Shown here: positions 9,643 through 19,255 of the stretch, one piece after another
Layout: every line of letters begins with the position of its first letter
Position numbering within the stretch: the stretch's first letter is position 1
Source: CF-46 sp963760735
GTDB lineage: Bacteria > Chloroflexota > Limnocylindria > Limnocylindrales > CSP1-4
Assembly: GCA_963760735.1 (NCBI GenBank)
Contig: CAVXEB010000007.1
Coordinates: 62,001 to 126,000 of the forward strand
Length of the DNA: 64,000 bases
Direction: 5' to 3'
Made by a program: the position numbers and the translations under genes
Notes under the pieces: model-generated
Database searches by the model: none
Told to the model about the DNA's origin: nothing
Seen by the model: the letters and a program-made list of their open reading frames with translations, nothing else

Positions 9643-10643
9643 CTAGTCCGCATAGCTGGCGGTGGCCTTGGCCAGCCGGTTGGTGACGAGGGTGATCACC
9701 AGCAGGAGCAAGAACAGCAGCATCGAGAACGCGGCCGCGATCCCGTAGAGCTGGAAGTCGTTGACCAGCTTGTAGGCCTCGGTGACGAACAGCTCCGTCC
9801 GGCCGAACGGCCCGCCGCCCGACATGAAGTAGGAGAGGTAGAACAGGTTGAACGTGACCACGAAGCCGTAGATCGCGTAGGGCAGCATCGCCGGTCGGAG
9901 GAACGGCAGGGTCACGACGCGGAACTGCTGCCAGGCAGTTGGCGCCGTCCATCTCGGCCGCCTCGTAGAGGTCCGGCGGCACGCTCTGGAGGGCACCGGT
10001 CGCGACGACCGCGTTGAGCGGCCAGCCGAGCCAGAGTTCGCGGCCAGCAGCGCGAAGTACGCCAGCGGCAGGGATGAACGAGATCGGGTCGTCGACCTGG
10101 CCGAGCCAGTCGATCTTGAAGGCGTCGGCGGGATCTTGAACAGCGACGCCGATCGCCCGCGAGGATCATGTTGACGGCGCCGTTGTCCGTCGAACATGTT
10201 CCGCCAGACCGTCGCGACGATGATCGGCGGGATGACGACCGGGAGGATGAAGATCGCCCGGTAGATCCGCTTGAAGCTGAGCCCGTCGATGTTCAGGAGC
10301 AGGGCGACCGCCACGCCGATGACGACGTGGATGACGACATTCGAGAACGCCCAGAAGAGGTTGAAGACGAGGAGCCGAAGGAAGTCGAAGTTCGGGATGT
10401 ACGAGCTTGCTCTGGAGGATCTGCGCGTAGTTGTCCAGCCCGACGAAGTGCGGGCGGGAGTTCCCGCGGAGGTTCTTCAGCTGGAAATCGGTGAACGACA
10501 TCCAGATCTGGAACAGCAGCGGGTAGAACGTGATGATTGCCATCACGAGGAGTGCCGGCAGCAGGAAGAGCAAGGCGGTCCGCGCGTCGGGCGAGAACCC
10601 GGCGCGCGCGACGCTGCGGCATCGGGATCGCAGGAGCGGTCAT
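9643..10643 (-). pseudogene. MalF-type sugar ABC permease, frameshifted
   Basis: First permease of the importer, beginning MTAPAIPMPQRRA at 10643 and ending ATASYAD at 9643. Fragments include FLLPALLVMAIITFYPLLF, 'SFTDFQLKNL', 'AIFILPVVIPPIIVATVWRN' and the EAA loop 'PPDLYEAAEMDGAN', followed by an intact C-terminal pair of helices. About five or six one-base indels separate them. It should pair with the MalG-type protein to form the membrane channel. The order binding protein, MalF, MalG matches other maltose/maltodextrin importers. Confidence 0.75.
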
Positions 10644-10741
10644 CTCCGCTGCCTCCTGGTACCGGTTCAGACGACATGAAGACGGTACGCGCCCGGGTGC
10701 CAATGGTACGAGCGCCCGGCAGGGCGTGAGGAGCGCCGTCC

Positions 10742-10764
10742 GGGCGCCGGCGCAACCGGCGCCC
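10742..10764 (-). terminator. Intercistronic hairpin 3' of the binding-protein gene
   Basis: GGGCGCCGG-CGCAA-CCGGCGCCC, a 9-bp perfect stem 16 nt after the binding-protein stop and before the MalF-type start. Such hairpins usually protect the binding-protein mRNA or partly terminate, giving more binding protein than permease. There is no T-run. Confidence 0.5.
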
Positions 10765-10780
10765 GGCACGAGCGGTTCCG

Positions 10781-12038
10781 CTACTTGATGCCGTTGGCCT
10801 TGTTCATCGCGGCGCAGGCGTCGGTCGCCGCCTTCGTCGGGTCCTCGCCCTTCTGGATGACGAGGTCCAGCGCGTTGTCGAAGTTGCCCCAGAAGTTGTT
10901 GAGCTCCGGGACCTTCGGCCGGGGGAAGCCCGTCGCAACCGCCTCGGCGAACGTCTGGGTGATCGGGTCCTGATGGTGATCGTCGTGTCCGCCGGGAGAT
11001 GACCGGCGTCCACGAAGACCTGCTCGTTCTCGGCCTTCACCATCTCGAGGGCGAAGTTGACCGCCAGCTGAGGGTCTGCGACGTTGGTGTTGATGTACAA
11101 GCCGTCGACGCCGTCATCGGCTGCGAGGGGCCCTGGACCGGCGGGCATCGCGCGACACCGAGGTTGTCGCCGAGCGCTTCCTTGTAGCCGCCCGACGCCC
11201 ACGGGCCGTCGATGATGAGGTCGATCTTGCCGGACTGGAAGTCGCTGGCCAGGTCGTCGTACTTGTCGTACCACGTCGCGCCGGCGGCCTGGAGGTCCTG
11301 GAGCCACTTGTAGGCGTCCGCGACGCCGGTGGTGTCGGCGATGCACTGCCGGTGCCGTCCATCAGCTGACCGCCGAAGGCGGCCCACCAGCCGAACGAGT
11401 GGTAGGCGCTGTCGCCGTCGAAGCCGGCCTTGATCGATGCCGTGCTTCACGCCGGCGAGCAGCGCATCGGTCGTCGCCGGCGGGGTCGCGAGCTTGCGAC
11501 TTGTCGTAGAACATGGCGACGGCCTTGAGCGACTCGGGAACCATGTACATCTTGCCGTCGACCTTGCTGCCGTCGATCGAAACAGTCCGACATCGTTGGT
11601 CAGCTTGCCTTCAGCATCGACTGACGTCGAGGAACAGGCCCGCGCGGGCCTCCTTGCCGAGGCTGTCGTTCGGGGCGATGAACAGGTCGGGACCGCCGCC
11701 GCTGGCGGCCTCGATCTCGAACTTCGTGAAGAGGTCGTCGAACGGGACGTCCGGACGTCAAGGTCGAGGCCCGGGTTGGCGGCCTTGATCGCGTCCGTGA
11801 CCTGCTTGAGCGCGGTCGCCTCGGTCCGGCGCCCGACCCGTAGGACTGCCAGATGGTCAGGGAGCCGGTCAGGCCCGCCGCGCCCGACGGGAGCAGCTGG
11901 CCGGCGCGTTCCAGCGGCGTCGGTGCAGCAGCTGAAGGGGCCGCCGCGAGGGAGCCGTCGTCGCCGTCCGCTCGAGCAAGCGCGCCGAGAAGGATCGCCG
12001 CCGGCGATGAGGCCGACCACCCGCATCTTCGTGTTCAT
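10781..12038 (-). pseudogene. MalE-type sugar-binding protein, frameshifted
   Basis: Extracellular solute-binding protein (family 1) of the importer. It starts MNTKMRVVGLIAGG at 12038 and ends MNKANGIK. Recognisable pieces are LTIWQSYGSGAGTEATALKQV, 'VPESLKAVAMFYDKS', 'AYKWLQDLQAAGATWYDKYD', 'KIDLIIDGPWASGGYKEAL' and 'NNFWGNFDNALDLV'. These match maltose/maltodextrin-binding proteins. It is the most damaged gene, with about eight indels, so length and lipobox cannot be judged. It lies downstream of the LacI-type gene and is probably in the same transcript, since no operator is seen in the gap between them. Confidence 0.75.
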
Positions 12039-12193
12039 CGGTCTGGTCTCCTCCTCGTGGTGATCGATCGGGTCGATCACGCGTTGCCGGTCGGCTCGCG
12101 CCGTCCGTTCGCCGGCGCTGGGCCGAGCGGCCCGAACGTCGATCGCCACGGCAGGTCGATCTAGTCGTTGTCCCCGGCCACCTCCCGTTGGCG

Positions 12194-13230
12194 TCAGCGG
12201 CGACCGGTCGAGCCCGCACGATCAGATGGGTCTCGAGCCGCCGGTGTCCGGGCGCCGGGTTCCCCGTCGATGGACGACGGACAACAGCAGCCGGACCGCC
12301 TCCTCGCCCTTGCCCCGGACGGGCTGGTGGACGGTCGTGAGGGGTGGATCGGTGGAGGCCGCCAGGTCGACGTCGTCGAACCCGACGACGCTGACGTCGT
12401 CGGGCACCCGGCCACGCCGGTCGTGGATCGCGCGGATCGCGCCGATCGCCATCGCGTCGCTCATCGCGAGCACCGCCGTCGGCTTGCGCCCGGCGTCCGC
12501 GACGGCCGAATACGCCGGCGGCCGCCGTCGATGCTGGCAGGCCCGGTCGACGATCTCGTCCTCGGACACGTCGATCCCTGCCTCGGCGAGCGTCGTGCGG
12601 TAGCCCCGCAGCCGTCGCCCGACGACCCCGCCGCTGTCGTGCGGCGCGGACCGCGGTCCGTCGATCGCGAGGATCGCGATGTCGCGATGGCCGAGGTCGA
12701 TCAGGTGCTGGGCAGCCAGTCTGGCGCCACCCTCGTCGTCGACGTCGACCGAGGCGACATGGCCGGTCGTGTTCGAGTCGACGAGGACCATCGGCAGACC
12801 TGCCCGGCGGATCTCGTCGATCTCCGGGTGGTCGTCGGTCAGGCCGATCGCGACCACGCCGTCGACCGTCGCCCGGTGGATCGCCCGCGACAGCGAGCCG
12901 TGGAGCGGCGAGATGAAGTGGAGCCCGTAACCGTGCTCCTCCGCGACGCCGGCGATCCCCGCGCTGAACGTCCCGAAGAACGGGTTGTTGAAGATGACCG
13001 ACAGGTCCTGCGGAGTCAGCACGCCGATCGCGCCGGTCCGCCGCTGGGTCAGCATCCTGGCCACCGGGTCGGGCCGGTAACCCAGCTCGTTGGCGATGTC
13101 GAGGATGCGATGGGCCGTGTCCGACGTTCAGCCGGTCGGGGCTGTTGAAGGCGAACGACACGGCCGTCTTCGAGACGCCGGCCCGCTCGGCCACGTCGGC
13201 GATCGTCACCCGTCGCGCGACCTGCTCCAC
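12194..13230 (-). pseudogene. LacI-family transcriptional repressor, frameshifted
   Basis: A LacI/MalR-type regulator. The N-terminal helix-turn-helix reads VTIADVAERAGVSKTAVSF. The ligand domain includes 'IGVLTPQDLSVIFNNPFFG', VDGVVAIGLT, LIDLGHRDIAIL and VSVVGFDDVDLA. An extra G near 13128 separates the two, and more indels break the last 20 residues (HLIVRA...). The GTG at 13230 has GGAGGAG 8 nt upstream. AAACCGGTTC lies 21 bp before the start and two AAACCGGTTT palindromes lie further upstream, so it is probably autoregulated and controls the maltodextrin operon, the GH57 pair and glgP. Confidence 0.82.
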
Positions 13231-13250
13231 GCCGCTCCTCCTTCGGCCGG

Positions 13251-13260
13251 AAACCGGTTC
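13251..13260. promoter_or_regulatory. LacI-family operator next to the regulator start
   Basis: AAACCGGTTC, 20 bp before the regulator GTG. Its centre is 80 bp from the nearer of the two perfect operators, a distance compatible with repression by a DNA loop. Confidence 0.6.
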
Positions 13261-13314
13261 ACCGGGCCTCCCGATCCGGACGACCCGATCCCCTTCGGGC
13301 CGATCACGGACGTG

Positions 13315-13320
13315 TATCAT
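13315..13320 (+). promoter_or_regulatory. Candidate -10 box for the GH57 operon
   Basis: TATCAT just upstream of the double operator. A start about 7 nt downstream would place both operators in the early transcribed region. The assignment is tentative. Confidence 0.35.
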
Positions 13321-13330
13321 GGAGGCGGCA

Positions 13331-13353
13331 AAACCGGTTTAGCAAACCGGTTT
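13331..13353. promoter_or_regulatory. Double perfect LacI-family operator
   Basis: Two perfect AAACCGGTTT palindromes at 13331-13340 and 13344-13353, with centres 13 bp apart, in the divergent region between the LacI-type gene and the GH57 operon. They are the best copies of the motif seen in the window and very likely bind that regulator. Confidence 0.7.
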
Positions 13354-13459
13354 ACGGACCGTAACAGGACCCGACCGCCTTCGTCAACGGGTGCGTCGAC
13401 GAGAACCGTGCCGCGGCGCCTTCGGGCGTGGCGCACCATGGGTCCGCGGAGGAGGACGG

Positions 13460-15622
13460 GTGACGCGCCGAATCGGGCTGGCCCTCACGCTCCACAACCA
13501 TCAACCGGTGGGGAACTTCGGCTGGGTCATCGCCGAGACCTACGACCACGCCTACCTCCCGATGCTCGAGGCGCTCGAGCGGCATCCCGGCGTCCACCTC
13601 GCTCTCCACTACACGGGTCCCCTCCTCGCGTGGCTGCGGGCCGAGCGACCCGAGTTCCTGGACCGCCTCGCCGCCCTCGTCGCCCGCGACCAGGTCGAGA
13701 TCGTCGGCGGCGGCTGGTACGAGCCCGTCCTCGCCTCGCTCCCGGAGCGCGACCGGATCGCCCAGCTCCTGCGGATGGCCGACGAGCTCGAGGCCCAGTT
13801 CGGGGTCCGGCCCCGCGGAGCGTGGCTGGCCGAGCGGGTCTGGGAGCCGGACCTGCCGACGGCGCTCGTTGACGGCGGCTACCAGTGGACGATCCTCGAC
13901 GACGCCCATTTCCGGGCGGCGGCCATCCCCGAGGAAGCCCTGTGGGGCCCGTACACGACCGACGACCAGGGCAAGGTCCTGATCGTCTGGGGCACGGAGC
14001 AGGGCCTGCGTTACCGGATCCCCTTCAGCGCAGTCGGTTCGGTGATCGACCACCTCCGCGACCACGCGACCGACGCCGGCGACCGGGTCGGGACGATGGG
14101 CGACGACGGCGAGAAGTTCGGCGCCTGGCCGACGACATACGAGCACTGCTGGACGAACGGCTGGGTCGAGGACTTCTTCACGGCCCTCGAGGCGAACGCC
14201 GGCTGGCTGCGGACCGTCACGCCGTCGGCCTGGCTGGACGACCACGCGCCGATCGGCCGGGTCTACCTGCCGACCGGGTCGTACGCCGAGATGGGCGAGT
14301 GGGCGCTCCCGGCAGACGAGGCCCTCGCCTACGCTGCAGCCCTCCACGAGGCCCGGACCGAGCACCGATCCGAGGTCCGCTGGCTGCGGGGCGCCATCTG
14401 GCGCAACTTCCAGGTCCGCTACCGCGAGATCAACGACCTCCACAAGCAGATGCTCCGGACCTCGGCCCTCGTGGACGCAATGCCCGCGGGACCCGACCGC
14501 GAGGCGGCCGTGGATCGGCTCCTCGCCGGCCAATCGAACGATCCGTACTGGCACGGCCTGTTCGGCGGCATCTATCTCCCGGACCTGCGGCTGGCCAACC
14601 ACGCCAACCTGATCGCGGCCGAGGACCTGGCCCTCGGCGACGGCTCCGGCGAGACGGGCATCGAGGTCGACCTGGACCTCGACGGCCGGCCCGAGATCCT
14701 GCTGGCGAACGAGGGCGAAATCGTCGGGGTGAAGCCGGACGAGGGCGCGGGCATCGGCCGCTGGGACCTCCGGGCGGCCCGGTTCGCGCTGGCCGCTGTG
14801 CTCCGCCGCCGGCCGGAGGCGTATCACGAGAAGGTCCGCCGCCTCGAGGCCGTCGCGGTGGCGGCCGGTCGGGGCGAGGCGGACGATGGCGAGGCGATCG
14901 CGTCGATCCACGACATCGTGATGACCAAGCAGAGCGGCCTCAGTGCCCACCTGCGCTACGACCCCGACGAGCGACGATCCGGCCTCCTCCGATTCCTCGC
15001 CCCCGACGTCTTCGCAGACGACGCGGCGATCGAGGTCCACGACCTGGGCGACTTCGCGGGCGAGGCGTGGGCGGTCACCGGGCTCACACCCGATGCCGTC
15101 ACCGTGGCCCGCGACGGGCTCGTCCGGACGCTCGACGGCGAGCATCCGGTCCACGCCGAGAAGACGATCCGGATCGGCGGCGACCGCTGGGCGCCGACCG
15201 TCGCGGTCGACGTCACGGTCACGAACCGCGGCTCAGGGCCGCTGACGACCAGGGTGGCGGTCGAGTGGTCCACCGTGCTCCTCGGCGGCGGCGGCAACCC
15301 GGCCGCCTGGCAGGAGGCCGGTGGCGAACGGGTCGCCCACGATGCCCGGCTGACCGTCGCCGGCATCGCCGCGATGGCCGCGGGCAACGACGATCTGGGG
15401 GTCGCGATCGCGACCCGGATCGCGCCCGAGTCGGATCTCTGGGCGGCACCGATCGAGACCGTCTCCAACTCCGAGGGCGGCTTCGAGCTCGTCTACCAGG
15501 GCAGCGCGGCGCTGATCGGACGGGTCGTCACGCTCCGCCCGGGCGAACGCGCGAAGATCTCGATCGAGCACCGGGCGACGATCACCCCGGGTCGCGGGTT
15601 CGGGGCATCGACCGTCGCGTGA
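13460..15622 (+). CDS. GH57 alpha-amylase / 4-alpha-glucanotransferase
   Basis: A 720-residue GH57 protein. The N-terminal catalytic barrel starts TLHNHQPVGNFGWV, has the nucleophile Glu in WLAERVWEPD and the acid Asp in GDDGEKFGAWP. The following helical region and C-terminal beta-sandwich match the DUF1925/DUF1926 arrangement of 4-alpha-glucanotransferases and GH57 alpha-amylases. Cytosolic; likely remodels or shortens alpha-glucan chains for GlgP. The GTG at 13460 has GGAGGA 4 nt upstream. Two LacI-type operators lie about 110 bp upstream, and the stop overlaps the next gene. Confidence 0.88.
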   Translation: MTRRIGLALTLHNHQPVGNFGWVIAETYDHAYLPMLEALERHPGVHLALHYTGPLLAWLRAERPEFLDRLAALVARDQVEIVGGGWYEPVLASLPERDRIAQLLRMADELEAQFGVRPRGAWLAERVWEPDLPTALVDGGYQWTILDDAHFRAAAIPEEALWGPYTTDDQGKVLIVWGTEQGLRYRIPFSAVGSVIDHLRDHATDAGDRVGTMGDDGEKFGAWPTTYEHCWTNGWVEDFFTALEANAGWLRTVTPSAWLDDHAPIGRVYLPTGSYAEMGEWALPADEALAYAAALHEARTEHRSEVRWLRGAIWRNFQVRYREINDLHKQMLRTSALVDAMPAGPDREAAVDRLLAGQSNDPYWHGLFGGIYLPDLRLANHANLIAAEDLALGDGSGETGIEVDLDLDGRPEILLANEGEIVGVKPDEGAGIGRWDLRAARFALAAVLRRRPEAYHEKVRRLEAVAVAAGRGEADDGEAIASIHDIVMTKQSGLSAHLRYDPDERRSGLLRFLAPDVFADDAAIEVHDLGDFAGEAWAVTGLTPDAVTVARDGLVRTLDGEHPVHAEKTIRIGGDRWAPTVAVDVTVTNRGSGPLTTRVAVEWSTVLLGGGGNPAAWQEAGGERVAHDARLTVAGIAAMAAGNDDLGVAIATRIAPESDLWAAPIETVSNSEGGFELVYQGSAALIGRVVTLRPGERAKISIEHRATITPGRGFGASTVA

Positions 15623-17028
15623 GTCGAGGCCGGCTGGCGGTCCACGCCCACTTCTACCAGCCATCACGGCTCGACCCGTGGACCGGCCGCGTGCCCGCGG
15701 AGCCGTCGGCCGCGCCGTTCCACGACTGGAACCAGCGCGTCGACGCCGAGTGTTACCGGCCGAACGCCGAGCGCGGCAACCTCGCCCGGATCTCGTGGGA
15801 TCTCGGGCCGACCCTCGCCGGCTGGCTGGCGGACGCGGATCCGGTGACGCACGCCCGGTTCGTCGGCGATGGCGCTGCCGCGATCGCCCAGCCCTTCCAC
15901 CACGCGATCCTGCCACTCGCCTCGGCCGCGGATCGGCGGACCGAGATCGCGTGGGGCATTCGCGACTTCGAGCTTCGCCTCGGTCGTCGGCCGGCCGGAC
16001 TCTGGCTGCCGGAGACGGCCGTCGACGTCGCAACCCTGCGCGAGGCGGTCGACCAGGGCATCGCGTTCACCATCCTCGCCCCGTGGCAGGCCGCGACGCC
16101 CGGGATCGACACCCGCCGGCCCTACCGCGTCGACGTCGGTGACGAGCGGTGGATCGTCGCCGCGTTCTACGACGGTGGGCTCTCGGCGTCGGTCTCGTTC
16201 GAGCCCGAGGCGACCGCCGACGCGGATCGGTTCCACCGGGAGCGGGTGGCGCCGCACCTGCTGAGCGGCCCGGATCCGCTCGAGGCGCCCCTCGCCCTGA
16301 TCGCGACAGACGGCGAGCTGTACGGCCACCACCAGCAGTTCCGCGACCTGTTCCTCCAGCGGCTCGTGGCACCCTCCAGGCCGGATGCCACCGCGGGCGA
16401 CCGCGGCTTCGACGTGGTCACCATCGACCAGGTCGTGGGCGAGCCGGAGGGCCAGCCGCATCCCACGGTCCGGATCGTCGAGCGGACGTCGTGGAGCTGC
16501 CATCACGGCGTCGCCCGCTGGAGCACGGAGTGTCCGGACGCGGCCGACGGTCGCTGGAAGGGACCGCTGAGGGCGGCGTTCGAGCGGCTGGCGGGCGCGA
16601 TCGACACCGTGACGTCGACCGAGCTCAAGGCGCTTCCCGGCGACGTCGACCCGGACGTCGCCCGCGACGCGTACGTCGACGTCGTCGTCGGGTCGATGCC
16701 GGCCCCGGACTTCGCGGCGGAGCGCTGGAGCGCCGCGAGCGACGAGGGGCGCCGGCGGGCGCTCGACCTGCTCGAGGCGCAGCGCTGGCGCCTGGCGATG
16801 TTCGCGAGCGACGGCTGGTACTGGGACGATCCGATCCGTCCGGAGACACGATCCGTGATGCGCTCGGCCGCCCGGGCGGCCAGGATCGTCGACGGGATCG
16901 CGGCGACCGATCTCGAGCGCCGCCTCGTCCGGGACCTCGCCCTGCTGACGTCGCCGTCCCGCGGCCTCGACGGCGCCGCGATCTACCGGATGGCGCTTGC
17001 CGACGTGGGTCAGCCCGCCCCCACCTGA
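15619..17028 (+). CDS. GH57-type glycosidase with DUF3536-like region
   Basis: A 469-residue second GH57 protein. It starts GTG at 15619, overlapping the preceding stop as GTGA, so it is translationally coupled. Motifs are HAHFYQPSRLDPW, LWLPETAVD and ATDGELYGHHQQF; the C-terminal half with 'SWSCHHGVARW' fits the DUF3536-containing GH57 subgroup, whose substrate is not well defined. Its place in a glucan operon suggests action on glycogen-like polymers. The last 19 bp overlap the 3' end of the convergent cyclase gene. Confidence 0.82.
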   Translation: MSRGRLAVHAHFYQPSRLDPWTGRVPAEPSAAPFHDWNQRVDAECYRPNAERGNLARISWDLGPTLAGWLADADPVTHARFVGDGAAAIAQPFHHAILPLASAADRRTEIAWGIRDFELRLGRRPAGLWLPETAVDVATLREAVDQGIAFTILAPWQAATPGIDTRRPYRVDVGDERWIVAAFYDGGLSASVSFEPEATADADRFHRERVAPHLLSGPDPLEAPLALIATDGELYGHHQQFRDLFLQRLVAPSRPDATAGDRGFDVVTIDQVVGEPEGQPHPTVRIVERTSWSCHHGVARWSTECPDAADGRWKGPLRAAFERLAGAIDTVTSTELKALPGDVDPDVARDAYVDVVVGSMPAPDFAAERWSAASDEGRRRALDLLEAQRWRLAMFASDGWYWDDPIRPETRSVMRSAARAARIVDGIAATDLERRLVRDLALLTSPSRGLDGAAIYRMALADVGQPAPT

Positions 17029-17831
17029 GCGCGCTGGGCGCTCACGGTCAGGCTGACGACCTGGGTCGGCGCCCCCTTGCCCTTGAGATCCAGCATCCGT
17101 CGTTCGAGACCGGGGTCGAGTCCGGCGGCCGTCGCCGCGTCCGCGGCGACCAGCACCTCGCCGGCCCTTGCCGCCGCGGCCAGGCGAGCCGTCACGTTCA
17201 CGATGTCGCCGACCGCCGTGAACTCGGTGTGGGCCTCGTCGCCGACGGCTCCGACCCACGCCCGGCCCGTGTTCACCCCGGCCCCCACCGGCAGCCACGG
17301 CCCGTCCGGATCGGCGTGCCCCGTCGCCCGGAGGATCGCCTCCGCGGCGTCGACCGCCAGCGCGACGTGGTTGGCGCCCGACAGGAGCGGGAAGAACAGC
17401 GCCATCACCTCGTCGCCGACGAACTTGTCGATGCTGCCGTCGTGGGCGAAGACGACGGCGGACGCAGTCGCGTAGAACGAGTCGAGACGGTCGCGGAACT
17501 CGGTCGCGGACATCGACTCGGCCATCGTCGTCGAGCCCCGGATGTCCGCGAACAGGAGCGTGCAGTCGATCTCGGCGCCGCCGTGGTGGCGGATGACGAA
17601 GTCGAAGCAGCTCGCGCACATCGTCGGGTTCTGGTCGGCCGGGCGCTTGCCGATCATCCGCATCAGCGGGGCGCCGACGCCGGCGAACGGCGCGGCGCAC
17701 AGCTTGCAGCGTGGGCCGTCCGGAATCCGCCTCAGGACGCCGCGGACCCTGCGCTCCATGGAGTCGCCGCGGGTGAGGAAGTCGTACCAGAACGCCTCGT
17801 CCTGGCGCTCCGATCCCTGCCTCGATGGCAT
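17010..17831 (-). CDS. Class III adenylate/guanylate cyclase with zinc-ribbon-like N-terminus
   Basis: A 273-residue soluble protein. Residues 40-85 contain two CxxC pairs, CKLC and CASC, forming a probable zinc site. The class III cyclase domain begins at EIDCTLLFADIRGSTTM, where the two metal-binding Asp positions lie (the second in the DKFVGDEVMALF turn), and continues with GAGVNTGRAWVGAVG. The product could be cAMP or cGMP. The ATG at 17831 is chosen because upstream residues are low-complexity. It converges on, and overlaps by 19 bp, the GH57 gene. Confidence 0.85.
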   Translation of the reverse strand: MPSRQGSERQDEAFWYDFLTRGDSMERRVRGVLRRIPDGPRCKLCAAPFAGVGAPLMRMIGKRPADQNPTMCASCFDFVIRHHGGAEIDCTLLFADIRGSTTMAESMSATEFRDRLDSFYATASAVVFAHDGSIDKFVGDEVMALFFPLLSGANHVALAVDAAEAILRATGHADPDGPWLPVGAGVNTGRAWVGAVGDEAHTEFTAVGDIVNVTARLAAAARAGEVLVAADAATAAGLDPGLERRMLDLKGKGAPTQVVSLTVSAQRAQVGAG

Positions 17832-18024
17832 CTCGTGCCTACCGTATGCCGGAGCGCAACCCGGGAGTCGACGGTGGCAGAGTGGAGAATTCGAAACGCA
17901 ACCTCGATGCCCGCTCGGTTGAACGCCGCGGTCCGTGCCCGACGATTGAGCTGCGACCGCACCGGCCGCCGGCACCGCCCGATCCGGACGCGCCGATGGC
18001 GCGCCAGCCCTCGATGACAATCCC

Positions 18025-18961
18025 GTGATCTCGAACTTCAGCAACAGCCTCAAGACCTGGACCCTGCTCGCCGCCCTGGGCGGCCTCTTCGTCGCCGTCG
18101 GCGGCCTGATCGGTGGCCAGAGCGGCCTCGTGCTCGCCCTCGTCGTAGCCCTCGGCCTGAACGTCTTCGTCTACTGGAAGAGCGACACCCTCGCCCTGAA
18201 GGCGAACGGCGCCCGCGAGCTGCGCGCCGACGAGCAGCCGCGCCTCCGCCAGATCGTCGCCGACCTGGCCAACCGGGCCGGCCTGCCCATGCCCCGCCTC
18301 TACATCGTCGAGCGACCCGAGCCGAACGCGTTCGCGACCGGCCGGGACCCGAACCACGCCGCCGTCGCCGTGACGACGGGGATCCTCGAGCTCATGGACG
18401 AGCGCGAGCTCCGCGGCGTCCTCGCCCACGAGCTCTCCCACGTGAAGAACCGTGACACCCTGATCGGCACGATCGCCGCAACGATCGGTGGCGCGATCAG
18501 CTTCCTCGCCCAGATGGCCCAGTTCCAGATGCTGTTCGGCGGCGGCCGCGACGATCGCAACGGGGGCGGCTTCGGCGCCCTGGTCGCGATCATCCTCGCC
18601 CCGATCGCCGCCCTGATCATCCAGCTCGCGGTCTCGCGGGGCCGGGAGTACGGCGCGGACCGCTCCGGTGCGCTGCTGACCGGCGATCCCGAAGGGCTCG
18701 CCTCGGCGCTCCAGGAGCTCGAATGCCGCCAATCGCCAGCGGCCGGGGCTCATGGACCGGCTCGGCCGGCGGCCCGCCGATCCGCGACGGTCACCGGCGC
18801 CCGCACCCGCGGCGAACCCGGCGTTCGCCCACCTCTACATCGTCAATCCGCTGTCCGGCCGTCAGGTCGGTGGCCTCTTCTCGACCCATCCCCCGATCGC
18901 CGATCGGATCGCCCGCCTCCGCGCCATGCGGTCGGGCGCGGTCGAGACCCGCTCCTTCTAG
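18025..18961 (+). CDS. htpX: HtpX-like M48 membrane metalloprotease, one frameshift
   Basis: Membrane-bound M48 peptidase for membrane protein quality control. Two N-terminal helices (about residues 12-50) precede the active site LAHELSHVKNRD, and two further helices precede the third zinc ligand in GREYGADRSG. The extra T in GAATGCC near 18723 shifts the frame; the other frame continues 'ANPAFAHLYIVNPLSG' and ends at 18961, giving the normal length of about 310 residues. The GTG start has no clear ribosome site. A strong terminator follows. Confidence 0.82.
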
Positions 18962-19014
18962 CCTCGTCACCGGGTGATCGCCCCGATCGCCCGGCGGTTC
19001 GGTCCAGGGAATCC

Positions 19015-19046
19015 AACAGCCCGCGGCCTGCGCGCCGCGGGCTGTT
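19015..19046 (+). terminator. Rho-independent-type terminator of htpX
   Basis: AACAGCCCGCGGC-CTGCGC-GCCGCGGGCTGTT, a 13-bp perfect stem followed by the T-rich TTGGTT. It sits 53 bp after the htpX stop and is the most classical terminator in the window. Confidence 0.75.
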
Positions 19047-19101
19047 TGGTTCACCGCCGCGGGAGGCGCGACGATGGGGGTAGATTTTGCGGAGGAGCGA
19101 C

Positions 19102-19227
19102 TCAGACGAGGGCGACGGTGTTCGTCTGGTCGTTCGGGTCGACGTTCGTGATCCGGGTGTCGACGCCCCAGTGCTGCGCGGCAAGGCCGAGGAGCGCGAG
19201 GATGGCGACAAGAAGGAGAAGTTCCAT
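19102..19227 (-). CDS. 41-residue putative membrane peptide
   Basis: A short gene encoding MELLLLVAILALLGLAAQHW followed by a 21-residue polar tail ending NTVALV. It has one hydrophobic helix (residues 2-18) and a soluble C-terminus. The ATG at 19227 is preceded by AGGTGA 6 nt upstream. It is divergent from the GntR regulator and shares a 64-bp control region with repeated GGACTA motifs, so it may be a target of that regulator. Family unknown to me. The helix, ribosome site and context support it despite its size. Confidence 0.55.
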   Translation of the reverse strand: MELLLLVAILALLGLAAQHWGVDTRITNVDPNDQTNTVALV

Positions 19228-19255
19228 CGCGATCACCTGGGCTTCTTTGGTACAG

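Noticed and set aside
10658..10670. GGTACCGGTTCAG between the MalE- and MalF-type genes as another LacI operator
   Set aside because: It matches only part of AAACCGGTTT and sits between co-transcribed genes next to a ribosome site, so chance similarity is likelier.
13352..15154. A 600-codon minus-strand frame over the first GH57 gene
   Set aside because: Antisense shadow of a well-conserved GH57 coding sequence with no recognisable domains.
13885..15618. A long plus-strand frame upstream of the second GH57 gene in the same frame
   Set aside because: It runs out of frame through the first GH57 gene and is Arg/Pro-rich; protein-like sequence begins only at the GTG at 15619.
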